From NCBI RefSeq assembly GCF_014656195.1, contig NZ_BNBY01000033.1, positions 1 to 64,000 of the forward strand: 64,000 nt of DNA, given 5' to 3'. Position 1 is the stretch's first letter; the number at the start of each line of letters is the position of its first letter. The notes beneath the pieces were generated by a model. It saw only the letters and a program-made list of their open reading frames with translations. It did no database searches and had not been told where the DNA came from. Made by a program: the position numbers and the translations under genes. Source of the DNA: Kitasatospora xanthocidica. Lineage in GTDB: Bacteria; Actinomycetota; Actinomycetes; Streptomycetales; Streptomycetaceae. Of this stretch, positions 56,432-64,000 are shown in pieces.

Positions 56432-58330
56432 TCAGGAGACGGTCACGTCGTCGTAGTAGGTGTAGGTCGGGTCACCCGGGTAGTTGTCGTCGTGGTTGCT
56501 CAGGGTGAGGGTGTAGGAGTGGCCCGGCGTGACGGTCGCCGTCTTGTTGGTCCAGCTGCCGGTGGTGGTGCAGGTCTTGGCGAGGACCGTGGTGGTCGTG
56601 CCGGTGGTGTTGTCCTTCAGGGTGGCGGTGGCCCAGTCGTAGGTGACGGTGTCGTCGCAGGTGTTGCTGTACCAGAAGGACAGCTTGCTGGAGCCGGTCG
56701 GCGCGGTGAAGGTCTGGGCGATGGAGGAGTCACCGGTCGGGCTGGTGGAGCCGACCATGGCGCCGTAGCCGCCGCTGTGGGCGGCGGAGGCCGGCGCGGA
56801 GGTGGAGCCGGCGGCGGTCCAGCCGGTCAGGTTGCCGGTCTCGAAGGTGCCGTTGGTGACGGCGGTGCCGCCGCCCCCGCTCGTGGACTCGGTCCAGGAG
56901 AAGCCGGTGCTGCCGGCGGCGCCGGTGGTGTCGGTCGCGGTGACCGTGACGCTGGAGGTGCCGGCGGCGGTCGGGGTGCCGGAGATCAGGCCGGTCGAGG
57001 AGTTGATCGACAGGCCGGCGGGCAGGCCGGTGGCCGTGTAGGTGAGGGTCTGGCCGGAGGCCGAGTCGGTGGCGTTGATCTGCAGGCTCACCGCGGTGCC
57101 GACGGTGCCGCTCTGGTTGCCGGGGTTGGTGACGGTGACCGTGTTGCCGTGGGTCAGGATGGCGTGCGAGATCGCGCAGGAGTTGGTGTCGTTGGACCAG
57201 CTGGCCTGCTCGGCGTAGCTGCCGAAGGAGCCGAAGGAGATGTTGGCGGCGCCACCGGTGCTGCCGGGCCGGATCCAGGCGCACTCGTCGGAGTTCTCCT
57301 GGCCGTTGTAGCTGCTGCCGGAGACGTGGTTGGTCCAGCCGCCGGCCGGGTTCTGGTCGGACATCATCTCGTGCCACTCGTGGCCCAGGGTCATCGTCCA
57401 GCCGTCCAGCGTGCCGGGCGAGTTGACGAAGCCGACGCCGCAGTTGGAGCCCGCGTCGATGTTGTACGGCTGGTTGGAGAAGGCGATGTCGCCGTAGGGC
57501 GAGCTCGCGGCGCCGCCGGTGAGGGTGGTGTCCCCGTTCCAGTCGTGCCAGGCGCAGTACCCGGTGCTGGGGTTCTGGTAGTCGTCCGGGTTGGTGCCGT
57601 GCGGCGACAGGACGATGTAGTACGCGTCCCGGTTGGCGGCGGCGGTGGTGTTGCCGAAGTGCCCGGCGGCCTTGACCGCCTCCTGGGCGAGCTGGTTGCC
57701 GGTGGCCTGGCTCGGCGAGGCGGCCGCGTTGTCGTACCAGACGCCGGACAGGACGCCGCCGCTCTGGTACGGGATGAAGTTGGCGTTGGACGGGCAGCTG
57801 ACAGCCCCCGTGGCGACGTTGGGGCCGTCGCACCACTGGGTCAGGTCGGCCGACCAGGTCTCGCCGTTGGTGCCGATGCCCTTGAACATCTGCTGGGTGG
57901 CGCCGGCCGCACCCGCCGAGTCGCCCGAGAACTTCGCGTTCCCGTTGGCGTCGGTGGACTGGGTGCCCCACTGGTTGCCGTAGAACACCAGGTAGACCTT
58001 GGAGTGCCCGCTCTGCACGCCGATGCCGTCGACGCCGCCGCCGTAGGAGAGCGTCTGCTGGCCGGTCGCGGCGGCCTGGTTGCGGTCGGCGAGCCACTTC
58101 TTGTAGTTCTCGTGCTGGGACATGCCGGGAACCGCGCCGTGCCGGTACGGGTGGCCGTTCTGCGGGCTCCAGGGGTTGAACTCGTTGGCGGTGCCGCCCT
58201 GCGAGCTGGAGATATCCTGCGCCGCCGCCGGAGCGGCCGCGCCGGCCAGCCCGGCGGCGGCCAGTGCGAGCGACGCGATCCCGGTGAGCGCCGCGTACTT
58301 CGCGCGTCCGGTCCTGTGGGAGTGACCCAT
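56432..58330 (-). CDS. secreted protein with HExxE zinc motif, Ig-like and jelly-roll domains (632 aa)
   Basis: ATG 58330 starts a signal peptide (AALTGIASLALAAAGLAGAAAPAAAQ, cut near residue 38). The N-terminal catalytic-like domain (about 100-430) has TLGHEWHEMMSDQNPAG, where His317, Glu318 and Glu321 form HExxE, similar to HEYAEAVTDP in secreted actinobacterial proteins. A putative Ig domain (about 440-515, GLPAGLSINSSTGLISGTPT) and a C-terminal beta-sandwich (about 520-632, NGTFETGNLTGWTAAGS) follow. Likely an extracellular hydrolase acting on protein or glycan, substrate unknown. The N-terminal domain of the M1 enzyme uses a similar module. Confidence 0.8.
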   Translation of the reverse strand: MGHSHRTGRAKYAALTGIASLALAAAGLAGAAAPAAAQDISSSQGGTANEFNPWSPQNGHPYRHGAVPGMSQHENYKKWLADRNQAAATGQQTLSYGGGVDGIGVQSGHSKVYLVFYGNQWGTQSTDANGNAKFSGDSAGAAGATQQMFKGIGTNGETWSADLTQWCDGPNVATGAVSCPSNANFIPYQSGGVLSGVWYDNAAASPSQATGNQLAQEAVKAAGHFGNTTAAANRDAYYIVLSPHGTNPDDYQNPSTGYCAWHDWNGDTTLTGGAASSPYGDIAFSNQPYNIDAGSNCGVGFVNSPGTLDGWTMTLGHEWHEMMSDQNPAGGWTNHVSGSSYNGQENSDECAWIRPGSTGGAANISFGSFGSYAEQASWSNDTNSCAISHAILTHGNTVTVTNPGNQSGTVGTAVSLQINATDSASGQTLTYTATGLPAGLSINSSTGLISGTPTAAGTSSVTVTATDTTGAAGSTGFSWTESTSGGGGTAVTNGTFETGNLTGWTAAGSTSAPASAAHSGGYGAMVGSTSPTGDSSIAQTFTAPTGSSKLSFWYSNTCDDTVTYDWATATLKDNTTGTTTTVLAKTCTTTGSWTNKTATVTPGHSYTLTLSNHDDNYPGDPTYTYYDDVTVS

Positions 58331-58772
58331 GGGTGAGGGTGCCTCTCTTCTGCCGATCGCCCCGCGGCCGTGGGGGCCGGGAACGATCCCTTCGTGGGGG
58401 AGGCCGACGGCGCGTTCCGGCGGGAGCCAGGTCCGGTCGAGTTCATTCGCACACCCGGAATTGACTTCCCGTCGGCCCTTTCGCCGTCCGCTGGGCCTGA
58501 AGGAAAGCAGAGCTGATGAACAGCGGTCAACGGCGAAGGGTAAGGGGCGATTAAGAAGGGAGTCGAAGCAGGTCAAGCGCCGTTGATGACATGGGATCAA
58601 CGCGCGTAGCCATTCACTGAATAGGCCCCGAAATGCCGTTCCGCATTCAGTGAAATTCCCCCGCCCGGCCTTCCCCCACGGGAATTCAGCGGCCGCCGCG
58701 GGCCGAGTCCGGAACTCCTCCCCAGGTGCCCACCGGTGAGGCGGCTCTGAGGCCCTGTTAGGGTTCGCGGAC
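58331..58772. other. 442-base divergent promoter region
   Basis: The gap between the secreted HExxE protein and ZapE-like genes has no gene. Its central part (58480-58660) is less GC-rich than the flanks and holds two inverted repeats annotated separately. Confidence 0.6.
58581..58654. promoter_or_regulatory. two inverted repeats in a divergent promoter region
   Basis: CGTTGAT/ATCAACG (58581-58587 and 58596-58602, 8-base spacer) and TTCACTGAAT/ATTCAGTGAA (58613-58622 and 58645-58654, 22-base spacer). Both are perfect and could be binding sites for separate regulators. Confidence 0.5.
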
Positions 58773-59876
58773 GTGACGGCCAAGGCGACGAAGCAGTACG
58801 AGGCGATGCTGGCGCACTACCGGTGGGCCGCCGAGCGACGCGGCTTCACCGTCGATCCGGCGCAGCGCCCGGCGGTGGAACGGCTGTCGCGGCTCGCCGG
58901 GGAACTCGCCCGCCCCGGGCTGCTGGTGCGCCGCCCGCCGCGCCACCTCTACCTGTGGGGCCCGGTCGGCCGGGGCAAGAGCTGGCTGGTGGACACCTTC
59001 CTGGACGGCCTGGACGTCACCCGCAAGCGTCGGCTGCACTTCCACGACTTCTTCCGCCGGCTGCACGAGGGCGTCGCCACGCACACCGCCGACGCGGGCC
59101 GGGAGCCGGCCGGCGAGCGGGTGGCGGCGGTCGACCGGGCCGTGGACGAGCTGCTCGGAGACTGCCGGGTGCTGGTCTTCGACGAGTTCCACGCCCATGA
59201 CGCCGGGGACGCGATGCTGGTGGCCCGGCTCTTCCGGACCCTGCTGGACCGGCGGATCACCCTGGTCACCACCTCCAACTACCCGCCCGCCGGGCTGATG
59301 CCGAACCCGCTGTACCACCACCTGTTCGAGCCGACCATCCGGCTGATCGAGGAGCGGATGGACGCGGTGGAGATCGCGGGCGCGGTGGACTTCCGCCGAG
59401 AGCAGCGGCCGGCCGCAGCGGGGCCCGCCGACGGGGTCCCGCAGCGCTTCGCCCGGGGCGCGCGGCTGCGGACCGGCGACGAGAACGGCCTGCACGCGCT
59501 CGGCCTCACCCCGCCGGCCGCCGCGGAGGCGGACGAGGTGGTGGTGCACGGCCGCCCGCTGCGGGCCTCGGCGGTCCGCGAGGGCGAGGCGTGGTTCGGC
59601 TTCGCCGAGCTGTGCGAGGGGCTGACCTCGGCGGCCGACCAGCTGGAGCTCGCCGAACGCTTCCCCACCCTGGTGCTCACCGACGTACCGCCGCTGGCCG
59701 CCGCGACCCCCGACGGGCGGCGCCGCTTCGCCGACCTGGTGGACGTCTGCTGCGACCGGGACGTCCGGCTGGTGCTGATCGGCGCCGACCCGATCGACGA
59801 ACGGGCCCCCGACGAGGGCCTGCTCAGCGACCTGGACCGGACCGCCAGCCGGCTCGCCCTGCTCGGTTCGGCCTGA
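58773..59876 (+). CDS. zapE: AFG1/ZapE-like AAA ATPase (367 aa)
   Basis: Walker A GPVGRGKS (63-70), Walker B VLVFDEFH (about 132-139), a sensor block TLVTTSNYPPAGLMPNPLYHHLFEPTI and the family end LLSDLDRTASRL. In proteobacteria ZapE tunes the Z-ring and mitochondrial AFG1 aids protein quality control; the actinobacterial role is unclear. Cytoplasmic, monocistronic, GTG start 58773. Confidence 0.88.
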   Translation: MTAKATKQYEAMLAHYRWAAERRGFTVDPAQRPAVERLSRLAGELARPGLLVRRPPRHLYLWGPVGRGKSWLVDTFLDGLDVTRKRRLHFHDFFRRLHEGVATHTADAGREPAGERVAAVDRAVDELLGDCRVLVFDEFHAHDAGDAMLVARLFRTLLDRRITLVTTSNYPPAGLMPNPLYHHLFEPTIRLIEERMDAVEIAGAVDFRREQRPAAAGPADGVPQRFARGARLRTGDENGLHALGLTPPAAAEADEVVVHGRPLRASAVREGEAWFGFAELCEGLTSAADQLELAERFPTLVLTDVPPLAAATPDGRRRFADLVDVCCDRDVRLVLIGADPIDERAPDEGLLSDLDRTASRLALLGSA

Positions 59877-59893
59877 CGGCCCGACCCGACCGC

Positions 59894-61165
59894 CTACCGC
59901 TCGTACGCCATCTCCGGGAAGCGCGGCGAGGGCCCGTCCAGCAGCTGGTCGTCGTGGCCGCGCAGCCAGCGGTCGAAGAAGGAGGCGACGTACGAGCGGG
60001 TGGCGAACTCGGCCCGACCGGGCCGGATGTCGCCGACGTCGTCGCGCAGCCGGTCCGCGGTGAGCGCGCCCTGGCGGGCGAGTTGCGGCAGCAGGGTCTG
60101 GGCGTCGGTGTAGGAGCCGTGCCGGGAGCCGGTCAGGGTGACGTCGGCGTGCCAGCCGGTGCTGTGCTGCCACAGGGCGTTCCAGCCGGGCTGCTGCCGG
60201 TAGCTGCCGGAGTCGTCGCTGCCGCTGCCCATCAGCAGGAAGGGCCGGTCCAGGCCCTCCTCGGCGACGCTGGGCAGGAAGACACCGGTGTGGCCGTCCG
60301 GGCCGGGGAAGTGCAGCTGGCCGTCGAGGTTGATCCCGGCGGCGATCCGCGGGTCGTCGTGCATGGTCTGGAGCGCGGTGAAGCCGCCCGCCGAGTGGCC
60401 GACCATGCCGATCCGGTCGAGGTCGAGCGCCCCGGCCAGCCCGCCCGGCAGGCCCTTGCGGGTGCCCAGCCCGGCGAGCTGGTCCAGGACGAAGCGGGTG
60501 TCGTCGACCCGGGCGGCCAGGGACTTGCGCAGCACCGCGCCGATGTCCAGGTCCGGCTGCCCGAGCATGCCGGGGAACACCGAGGCGGCCAACTTTCCGT
60601 CGGGGAAGGCGACTTCGGAGGCCTCCCAGGTGTGGTCGACGGTGACCACGACGTACCCGCGCGAGGCCAGGTCCTCGACCAGGGCCGTCCCCCAGGTGCG
60701 GGGGTCGCCGAGGCCGGGCGAGTACAGCACCACCGGGCGCCGGCCGGGCAACGCCGGGGCGTCCCGGCGGGCGTGGGTGCGGATGCCGGACCAGTCGGTA
60801 CGGCCGGACTCGGTGCCGTAGTTGACCCGGGCCAGGCCCTCGGCGCTGTCGAAGTGCGCCCCGGCGGCGGGCTCCATGTAGGGCGCCCGGTCGGCCGGCC
60901 CGGCCGGGCGGGAGGTCGGGTACCAGAGGCTGATCATCAGCTCGCGCCGCTGCCCGGGCTGCCACGGGTCCTCCCGGGCCAGGTCGGTCAGGTGCAGCGC
61001 GGTCGTCCCGATCGGGTACGGCCCGGTGGGCTCCGGCAGCCACGCCCGCGCCTGCTGCCCGCCGCCCCGCTCCTCCACCGCGACCGCCGCGGGCGCGCCG
61101 ACCGCGCCCAGCACCGCCGTCGCCGCCAGCAGAACCGCCGCCAAGGCCCGTCCCCCACTGCCCAT
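59894..61165 (-). CDS. secreted alpha/beta hydrolase, PAF-acetylhydrolase-like esterase/lipase (423 aa)
   Basis: ATG 61165 follows GGAGG; the signal peptide ends after AVAVEERGGG. The nucleophile elbow is MVGHSAGGFTAL, with LYSPGLGDPRTWG forming the oxyanion region and GSRHGSYTD holding the catalytic His. Similar to streptomycete lipases of the PAF-AH type that cleave ester bonds in short lipids. Convergent with the ZapE gene at 17 bases. Confidence 0.88.
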   Translation of the reverse strand: MGSGGRALAAVLLAATAVLGAVGAPAAVAVEERGGGQQARAWLPEPTGPYPIGTTALHLTDLAREDPWQPGQRRELMISLWYPTSRPAGPADRAPYMEPAAGAHFDSAEGLARVNYGTESGRTDWSGIRTHARRDAPALPGRRPVVLYSPGLGDPRTWGTALVEDLASRGYVVVTVDHTWEASEVAFPDGKLAASVFPGMLGQPDLDIGAVLRKSLAARVDDTRFVLDQLAGLGTRKGLPGGLAGALDLDRIGMVGHSAGGFTALQTMHDDPRIAAGINLDGQLHFPGPDGHTGVFLPSVAEEGLDRPFLLMGSGSDDSGSYRQQPGWNALWQHSTGWHADVTLTGSRHGSYTDAQTLLPQLARQGALTADRLRDDVGDIRPGRAEFATRSYVASFFDRWLRGHDDQLLDGPSPRFPEMAYER

Positions 61166-61321
61166 GATGTTCCTCCGCGCTCTCCATCGATCGAACACGT
61201 AGGACACTACGGACGGGAACGCCCCCGGCCGTCATACCAGGGAGCCACCGGCCCCTGAATACCCGGGTACGACACCCCTAAGGGGCTACTTTCCCGGGGG
61301 CCGGGGCCGCCTCCCGCTCCC

Positions 61322-62551
61322 CTACCGGTACTTCCTCAGCTCCCGGCGGGCCAGTGAGCGCTTGTGCACCTCGTCCGGGCCGTCGGCCAGCCGGAGGGTG
61401 CGGTTGCCGGCCCAGAGCTGGGCGAGCGGGGTGTCCTGGCTGACGCCCGCGGCGCCGTGCGCCTGGACGGCCTTGTCCAGGATCCACTCCACGGTGCTCG
61501 GGGTGGCGATCTTGATCGCCTGGATCTCGGTGTGCGCGCCGCGGTTGCCGACGGTGTCCATCAGCCAGGCGGTCTTGAGCACCAGCAGCCGCAACTGCTC
61601 GATCCGGACCCGGGATTCGGCGATCCAGTCCTGGACCACGCCCTGCTCGGCGAGCGGCTTGCCGAAGGCCACCCGTTCGCCCGCCCGACGGCACATCAGC
61701 TCCAGCGCCCGCTCGGCGATCCCGATGGCGCGCATGCAGTGGTGGATCCGGCCGGGGCCGAGCCGGGCCTGGGCGATGGCGAAGCCCGCGCCCTCCTCGC
61801 CGATCAGGTGGGACGCCGGGACCCGGACGTCCTCGAACAGCACCTCGGCGTGGCCCCCGTGGTCGGCGTCGTCGTAGCCGAAGACCGTCATGCCGCGCTT
61901 CACCGTCACCCCGGGGGTGTCGCGCGGGACGAGCACCATGCTCTGCTGGCGGTGCGGCTCGGCGGCCGGGTCGGTCTTGCCCATCACGATGAGGATCCGG
62001 CAGTCCGGGTTCATCGCCCCGGTGATGTACCACTTGCGGCCGTTGATCACGTACTCGTCGCCGTCCCGCTCGATCCGGGTGGCGACGTTGGTGGCGTCCG
62101 AGGAGGCGACCTCGGGCTCGGTCATCGCGAAGGCGGAGCGGATCTCGGCGTCCAGCAGCGGCCGCAGCCACCGCTCGCGCTGCTCGGCGCTGCCGAACTG
62201 GGCGAGCAGTTCCATGTTCCCGGTGTCGGGGGCCGCGCAGTTCAGCGCGGACGGGGCCAACTGCGGGCTGCGGCCGGTGATCTCGGCGAGCGGGGCGTAC
62301 TGCAGGTTGGTGAGACCGGCGCCGTGCTCGCCGGGGATGCCGTGCTTGTCCACGAAGAAGAGGTTCCACAGCCCCTGCTTGCGGGCCTCCGCCTGGAGGT
62401 CGGCGACCACCGGCGGGATCGTCCAGGGCGCGCGGTCCGGGTCGGCCAGCTGGGCTGCCAGGACGGGCTCGGCGGGGTAGACGTGCTCGTCCATGAAGGC
62501 GAGCAGCTGCTCGCGGAGCTCGTTCGTCCGGGCGTCGTAGGCGAAGTCCAT
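61322..62551 (-). CDS. acyl-CoA dehydrogenase (409 aa)
   Basis: FAD enzyme that makes the enoyl-CoA double bond in fatty-acid or related acyl chains. Signatures are the CoA/FAD block FAMTEPEVASSDATNVATRIERDGDEYVINGRKWYITGA, the helical C-domain with AHGAAGVSQDTPLAQLWAGNRTLRLADGPDEVH. The active-site base is not assigned by eye. ATG 62551 starts 3 bases after the APH-like gene, so both are in one operon. It resembles the ACAD10/11-type pair (kinase plus dehydrogenase). Confidence 0.92.
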   Translation of the reverse strand: MDFAYDARTNELREQLLAFMDEHVYPAEPVLAAQLADPDRAPWTIPPVVADLQAEARKQGLWNLFFVDKHGIPGEHGAGLTNLQYAPLAEITGRSPQLAPSALNCAAPDTGNMELLAQFGSAEQRERWLRPLLDAEIRSAFAMTEPEVASSDATNVATRIERDGDEYVINGRKWYITGAMNPDCRILIVMGKTDPAAEPHRQQSMVLVPRDTPGVTVKRGMTVFGYDDADHGGHAEVLFEDVRVPASHLIGEEGAGFAIAQARLGPGRIHHCMRAIGIAERALELMCRRAGERVAFGKPLAEQGVVQDWIAESRVRIEQLRLLVLKTAWLMDTVGNRGAHTEIQAIKIATPSTVEWILDKAVQAHGAAGVSQDTPLAQLWAGNRTLRLADGPDEVHKRSLARRELRKYR

Positions 62552-62554
62552 CGG

Positions 62555-63583
62555 TCAGTTCTCCTTGAGGGTGTTCAGGCCGTGCCGGGCGAGGATCGGG
62601 GCCATCTCACCCGCGCGCTCGAAGCCCGCGCCGAGGGTGCGGCCCTGCTGGAAGCGGAAGAAGATGCCCTCGGCGACGGCGGCCAGCTTGAACGAGGCGA
62701 AGGCCACGTACCAGTCCAGGTCGGCGGCGTCGCGGCCGGTCGCCCCGGCGTACCGGGAGACGATCTCGTCGGCCCTCGGGAAGCCGGGGGCGGTCATCGC
62801 GGAGGGGATGATGCCGCCGCCGACGCCCGCCAGCTCGGTGTACATCACCAGCAGGCCGACGTCGGTGAGCGGGTCGCCCAGGGTGGACATCTCCCAGTCC
62901 AGGACGGCGGTGATCGCGTCGGTGTCGTCGACGAGCACGTTGTCCAGCCGGTAGTCACCGTGCACGAGCGCGGGCGCCGGGGAGACCGGGAGCCGCGCGG
63001 TGAGCGCCGCGTGCAGCCGGTCCAGGTCGGGCAGGTCGCGGCTGCGGGACGCGGCGAGCTGCTTCGACCAGCGGCGCAGCTGGCGCTCCAGGTAGCCGTC
63101 GGGGTGCCCGAAGTCCGCGAGGCCGACGTCCGCCGGATCGATCCGGTGCAGCTCCGCCAGGGTGTCGACCAGCCGCCGGCCGAGGGCGCCCACCCGCTCC
63201 TCCCCGAGGGCGGCCAGCGGAGCCGCGTCCCGGTGCGGAGTGCCCGTGACGTGCTCCATGAGGTACCAGGGCGCGCCGAGCACGTCCTCGCCCCGGTCGA
63301 TCACCAGCATCCGCGGCACAGGCACCCCGGTGCCCCGGAGGGCAGACATCACCCGGTACTCACGCCCCATGTCGTGCGCCGTCGCGAGCACGTGCCCGAG
63401 CGGCGGGCGACGCAGCACCCAGCGGGAGAACCCGTCGGAGAGCACGTACGTCAGGTTGGACCGCCCCCCTTCGATGAGCTCGGCCCGCAGGGGCCCCTGG
63501 ACCACCCCTGGCAGCTCCCGTTCGAGGTGGGAGCGCAACCGCGCCAGGTCCACCCCGGGCGGATCGACGGGGGTCTCGGACAT
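62555..63583 (-). CDS. APH-like phosphotransferase, ACAD10/11-type partner (342 aa)
   Basis: Aminoglycoside-phosphotransferase fold: N-lobe LIEGGRSNLTYVLSDG, catalytic loop LVHGDYRLDN (His208, Asp210, Asn215) and VLDWEMSTLGDP (Asp229 for metal). Members beside acyl-CoA dehydrogenases phosphorylate hydroxy-acyl-CoA so that it can be dehydrated; this role is inferred here. ATG 63583 follows GAGGAG, and the TetR-type operator lies 29 bases upstream. Confidence 0.88.
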   Translation of the reverse strand: MSETPVDPPGVDLARLRSHLERELPGVVQGPLRAELIEGGRSNLTYVLSDGFSRWVLRRPPLGHVLATAHDMGREYRVMSALRGTGVPVPRMLVIDRGEDVLGAPWYLMEHVTGTPHRDAAPLAALGEERVGALGRRLVDTLAELHRIDPADVGLADFGHPDGYLERQLRRWSKQLAASRSRDLPDLDRLHAALTARLPVSPAPALVHGDYRLDNVLVDDTDAITAVLDWEMSTLGDPLTDVGLLVMYTELAGVGGGIIPSAMTAPGFPRADEIVSRYAGATGRDAADLDWYVAFASFKLAAVAEGIFFRFQQGRTLGAGFERAGEMAPILARHGLNTLKEN

Positions 63584-63611
63584 CGGGCGGCTCCTCGGGA
63601 CGGAAGGTCGA

Positions 63612-63633
63612 TGACTAAGCGCTTGCTTAGCAT
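63612..63633. promoter_or_regulatory. TetR operator, copy 2 (63.6 kb)
   Basis: Core CTAAGC-GCTT-GCTTAG is a perfect 6-base inverted repeat around 4 bases (63615-63630). Together with 3-base flanks on each side it matches the site at 50852-50873 in 21 of 22 positions. Confidence 0.75.
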
Positions 63634-63711
63634 TCAACGACGAGGAGCCCGTGTCAATGCCGCACCCACACGACGACCCGGGCGGGGCTGGCGGCCCGCG
63701 GGCCGGTGGGG

Positions 63712-64000
63712 TCAGGACGGGCGGACGAGGCGGGTTTCGTAGGCGAGGATCACGGCCTGGATCCGGTCGCGGAGTTCGAGCTTCTGCAGGATCCGGCCCA
63801 GGTGGGACTTCACGGTCGCCTCCGCGAGGTGGAGGGTGGCGGCGATCTCGGTGTTGGACAGGCCGCGGCCCACCTGGACGAGGACCTCGCGTTCGCGGGC
63901 GCTGAGCCGGCTCAGCCGGTCGTCGTGCTCGGGATCTCGGCCGTCGGGGATGTGGGGGCGGAGGTTCTCCAGCAGTCGTCGGGTGATGCGCGGGGAGACC
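63712..64000 (-). CDS. LuxR/NarL-family response regulator, C-terminal part (partial)
   Basis: The gene enters from beyond the window and stops at 63712-63714. The last 96 codons include RLSAREREVLVQVGRGLSNTEIAATLHLAEATVKSHLGRILQKLELRDRIQAVILAYE, the LuxR/NarL DNA-binding domain. The preceding SPRITRRLLENL is the typical linker of two-component regulators. The receiver domain is outside. No kinase gene is visible here. Confidence 0.88.
   Translation of the reverse strand, partial: VSPRITRRLLENLRPHIPDGRDPEHDDRLSRLSAREREVLVQVGRGLSNTEIAATLHLAEATVKSHLGRILQKLELRDRIQAVILAYETRLVRPS

Overview
The window is very GC-rich, chromosomal actinobacterial DNA with short intergenic gaps, many GTG and TTG starts, twin-arginine lipoproteins, a mycothiol-type DinB-fold protein, several TetR, ArsR and HxlR regulators and many secreted hydrolases. 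This points to a Streptomycetaceae genome (Streptomyces or Kitasatospora). That is an inference from gene content and composition. No rRNA or tRNA gene and no CRISPR array was seen.

Layout. 0-3.4 kb: end of an ABC ATPase, its FtsX-type permease and a DUF4232 lipoprotein. 3.5-7.1 kb: an efeO-efeB-efeU iron-uptake operon behind a DtxR-type iron box. 7.1-11.7 kb: an orphan ABC ATPase, then an unusual pair made of an adenylation domain fused to a membrane domain and a convergent ATP-grasp ligase. 11.9-16.1 kb: a secreted M4 metalloprotease, an M15-like lipoprotein and a TnpB-only IS200/IS605-family element inserted right at the start of that lipoprotein gene. 16.1-23.8 kb: two paralogous long ArsR-type regulators, an MFS exporter, a reductase remnant, a rhomboid-like protein, a lone OmpR-type winged helix, a glycerophosphodiesterase, an aldo-keto reductase and a phosphatase. 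23.9-25.7 kb: a TetR gene and an extended SDR gene that share an identical 20-bp operator; the SDR gene also has an 8-bp tandem repeat in its leader.

25.8-33.7 kb: small hypotheticals, a methyltransferase, an SGNH acyltransferase, a family 2 glycosyltransferase (a plausible polysaccharide pair) and a GNAT. 34-38.7 kb: a GH25 lysozyme, then a lipoprotein, a DUF1996 protein and an ECF sigma/anti-sigma pair with two matching candidate ECF promoters. The 3' end and terminator of the lysozyme gene recur as a remnant at 38.6 kb. 38.7-49.7 kb: a hydrolase-rich stretch holding an S53 peptidase, an M14 carboxypeptidase with a separately encoded upstream small protein, and a beta-propeller operon. None of these has a visible signal peptide. 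A normally secreted M1 peptidase lies among them. The S53 and propeller promoter regions share a motif.

50.1-55.8 kb: a TetR regulator, a tightly coupled SDR-SDR-quinone oxidoreductase operon, an ADP-ribosylglycohydrolase and a divergent QorB/HxlR pair. 55.8-64 kb: a lipoprotein, a secreted HExxE-motif protein, a ZapE-like ATPase, a PAF-acetylhydrolase-like esterase, an APH-like kinase/acyl-CoA dehydrogenase operon and the 3' part of a LuxR-type response regulator. The operator beside the 50.1-kb TetR gene recurs with one mismatch before the acyl-CoA dehydrogenase operon, so the two loci are probably one regulon. All gene functions are read from motifs and family resemblance without database searches.
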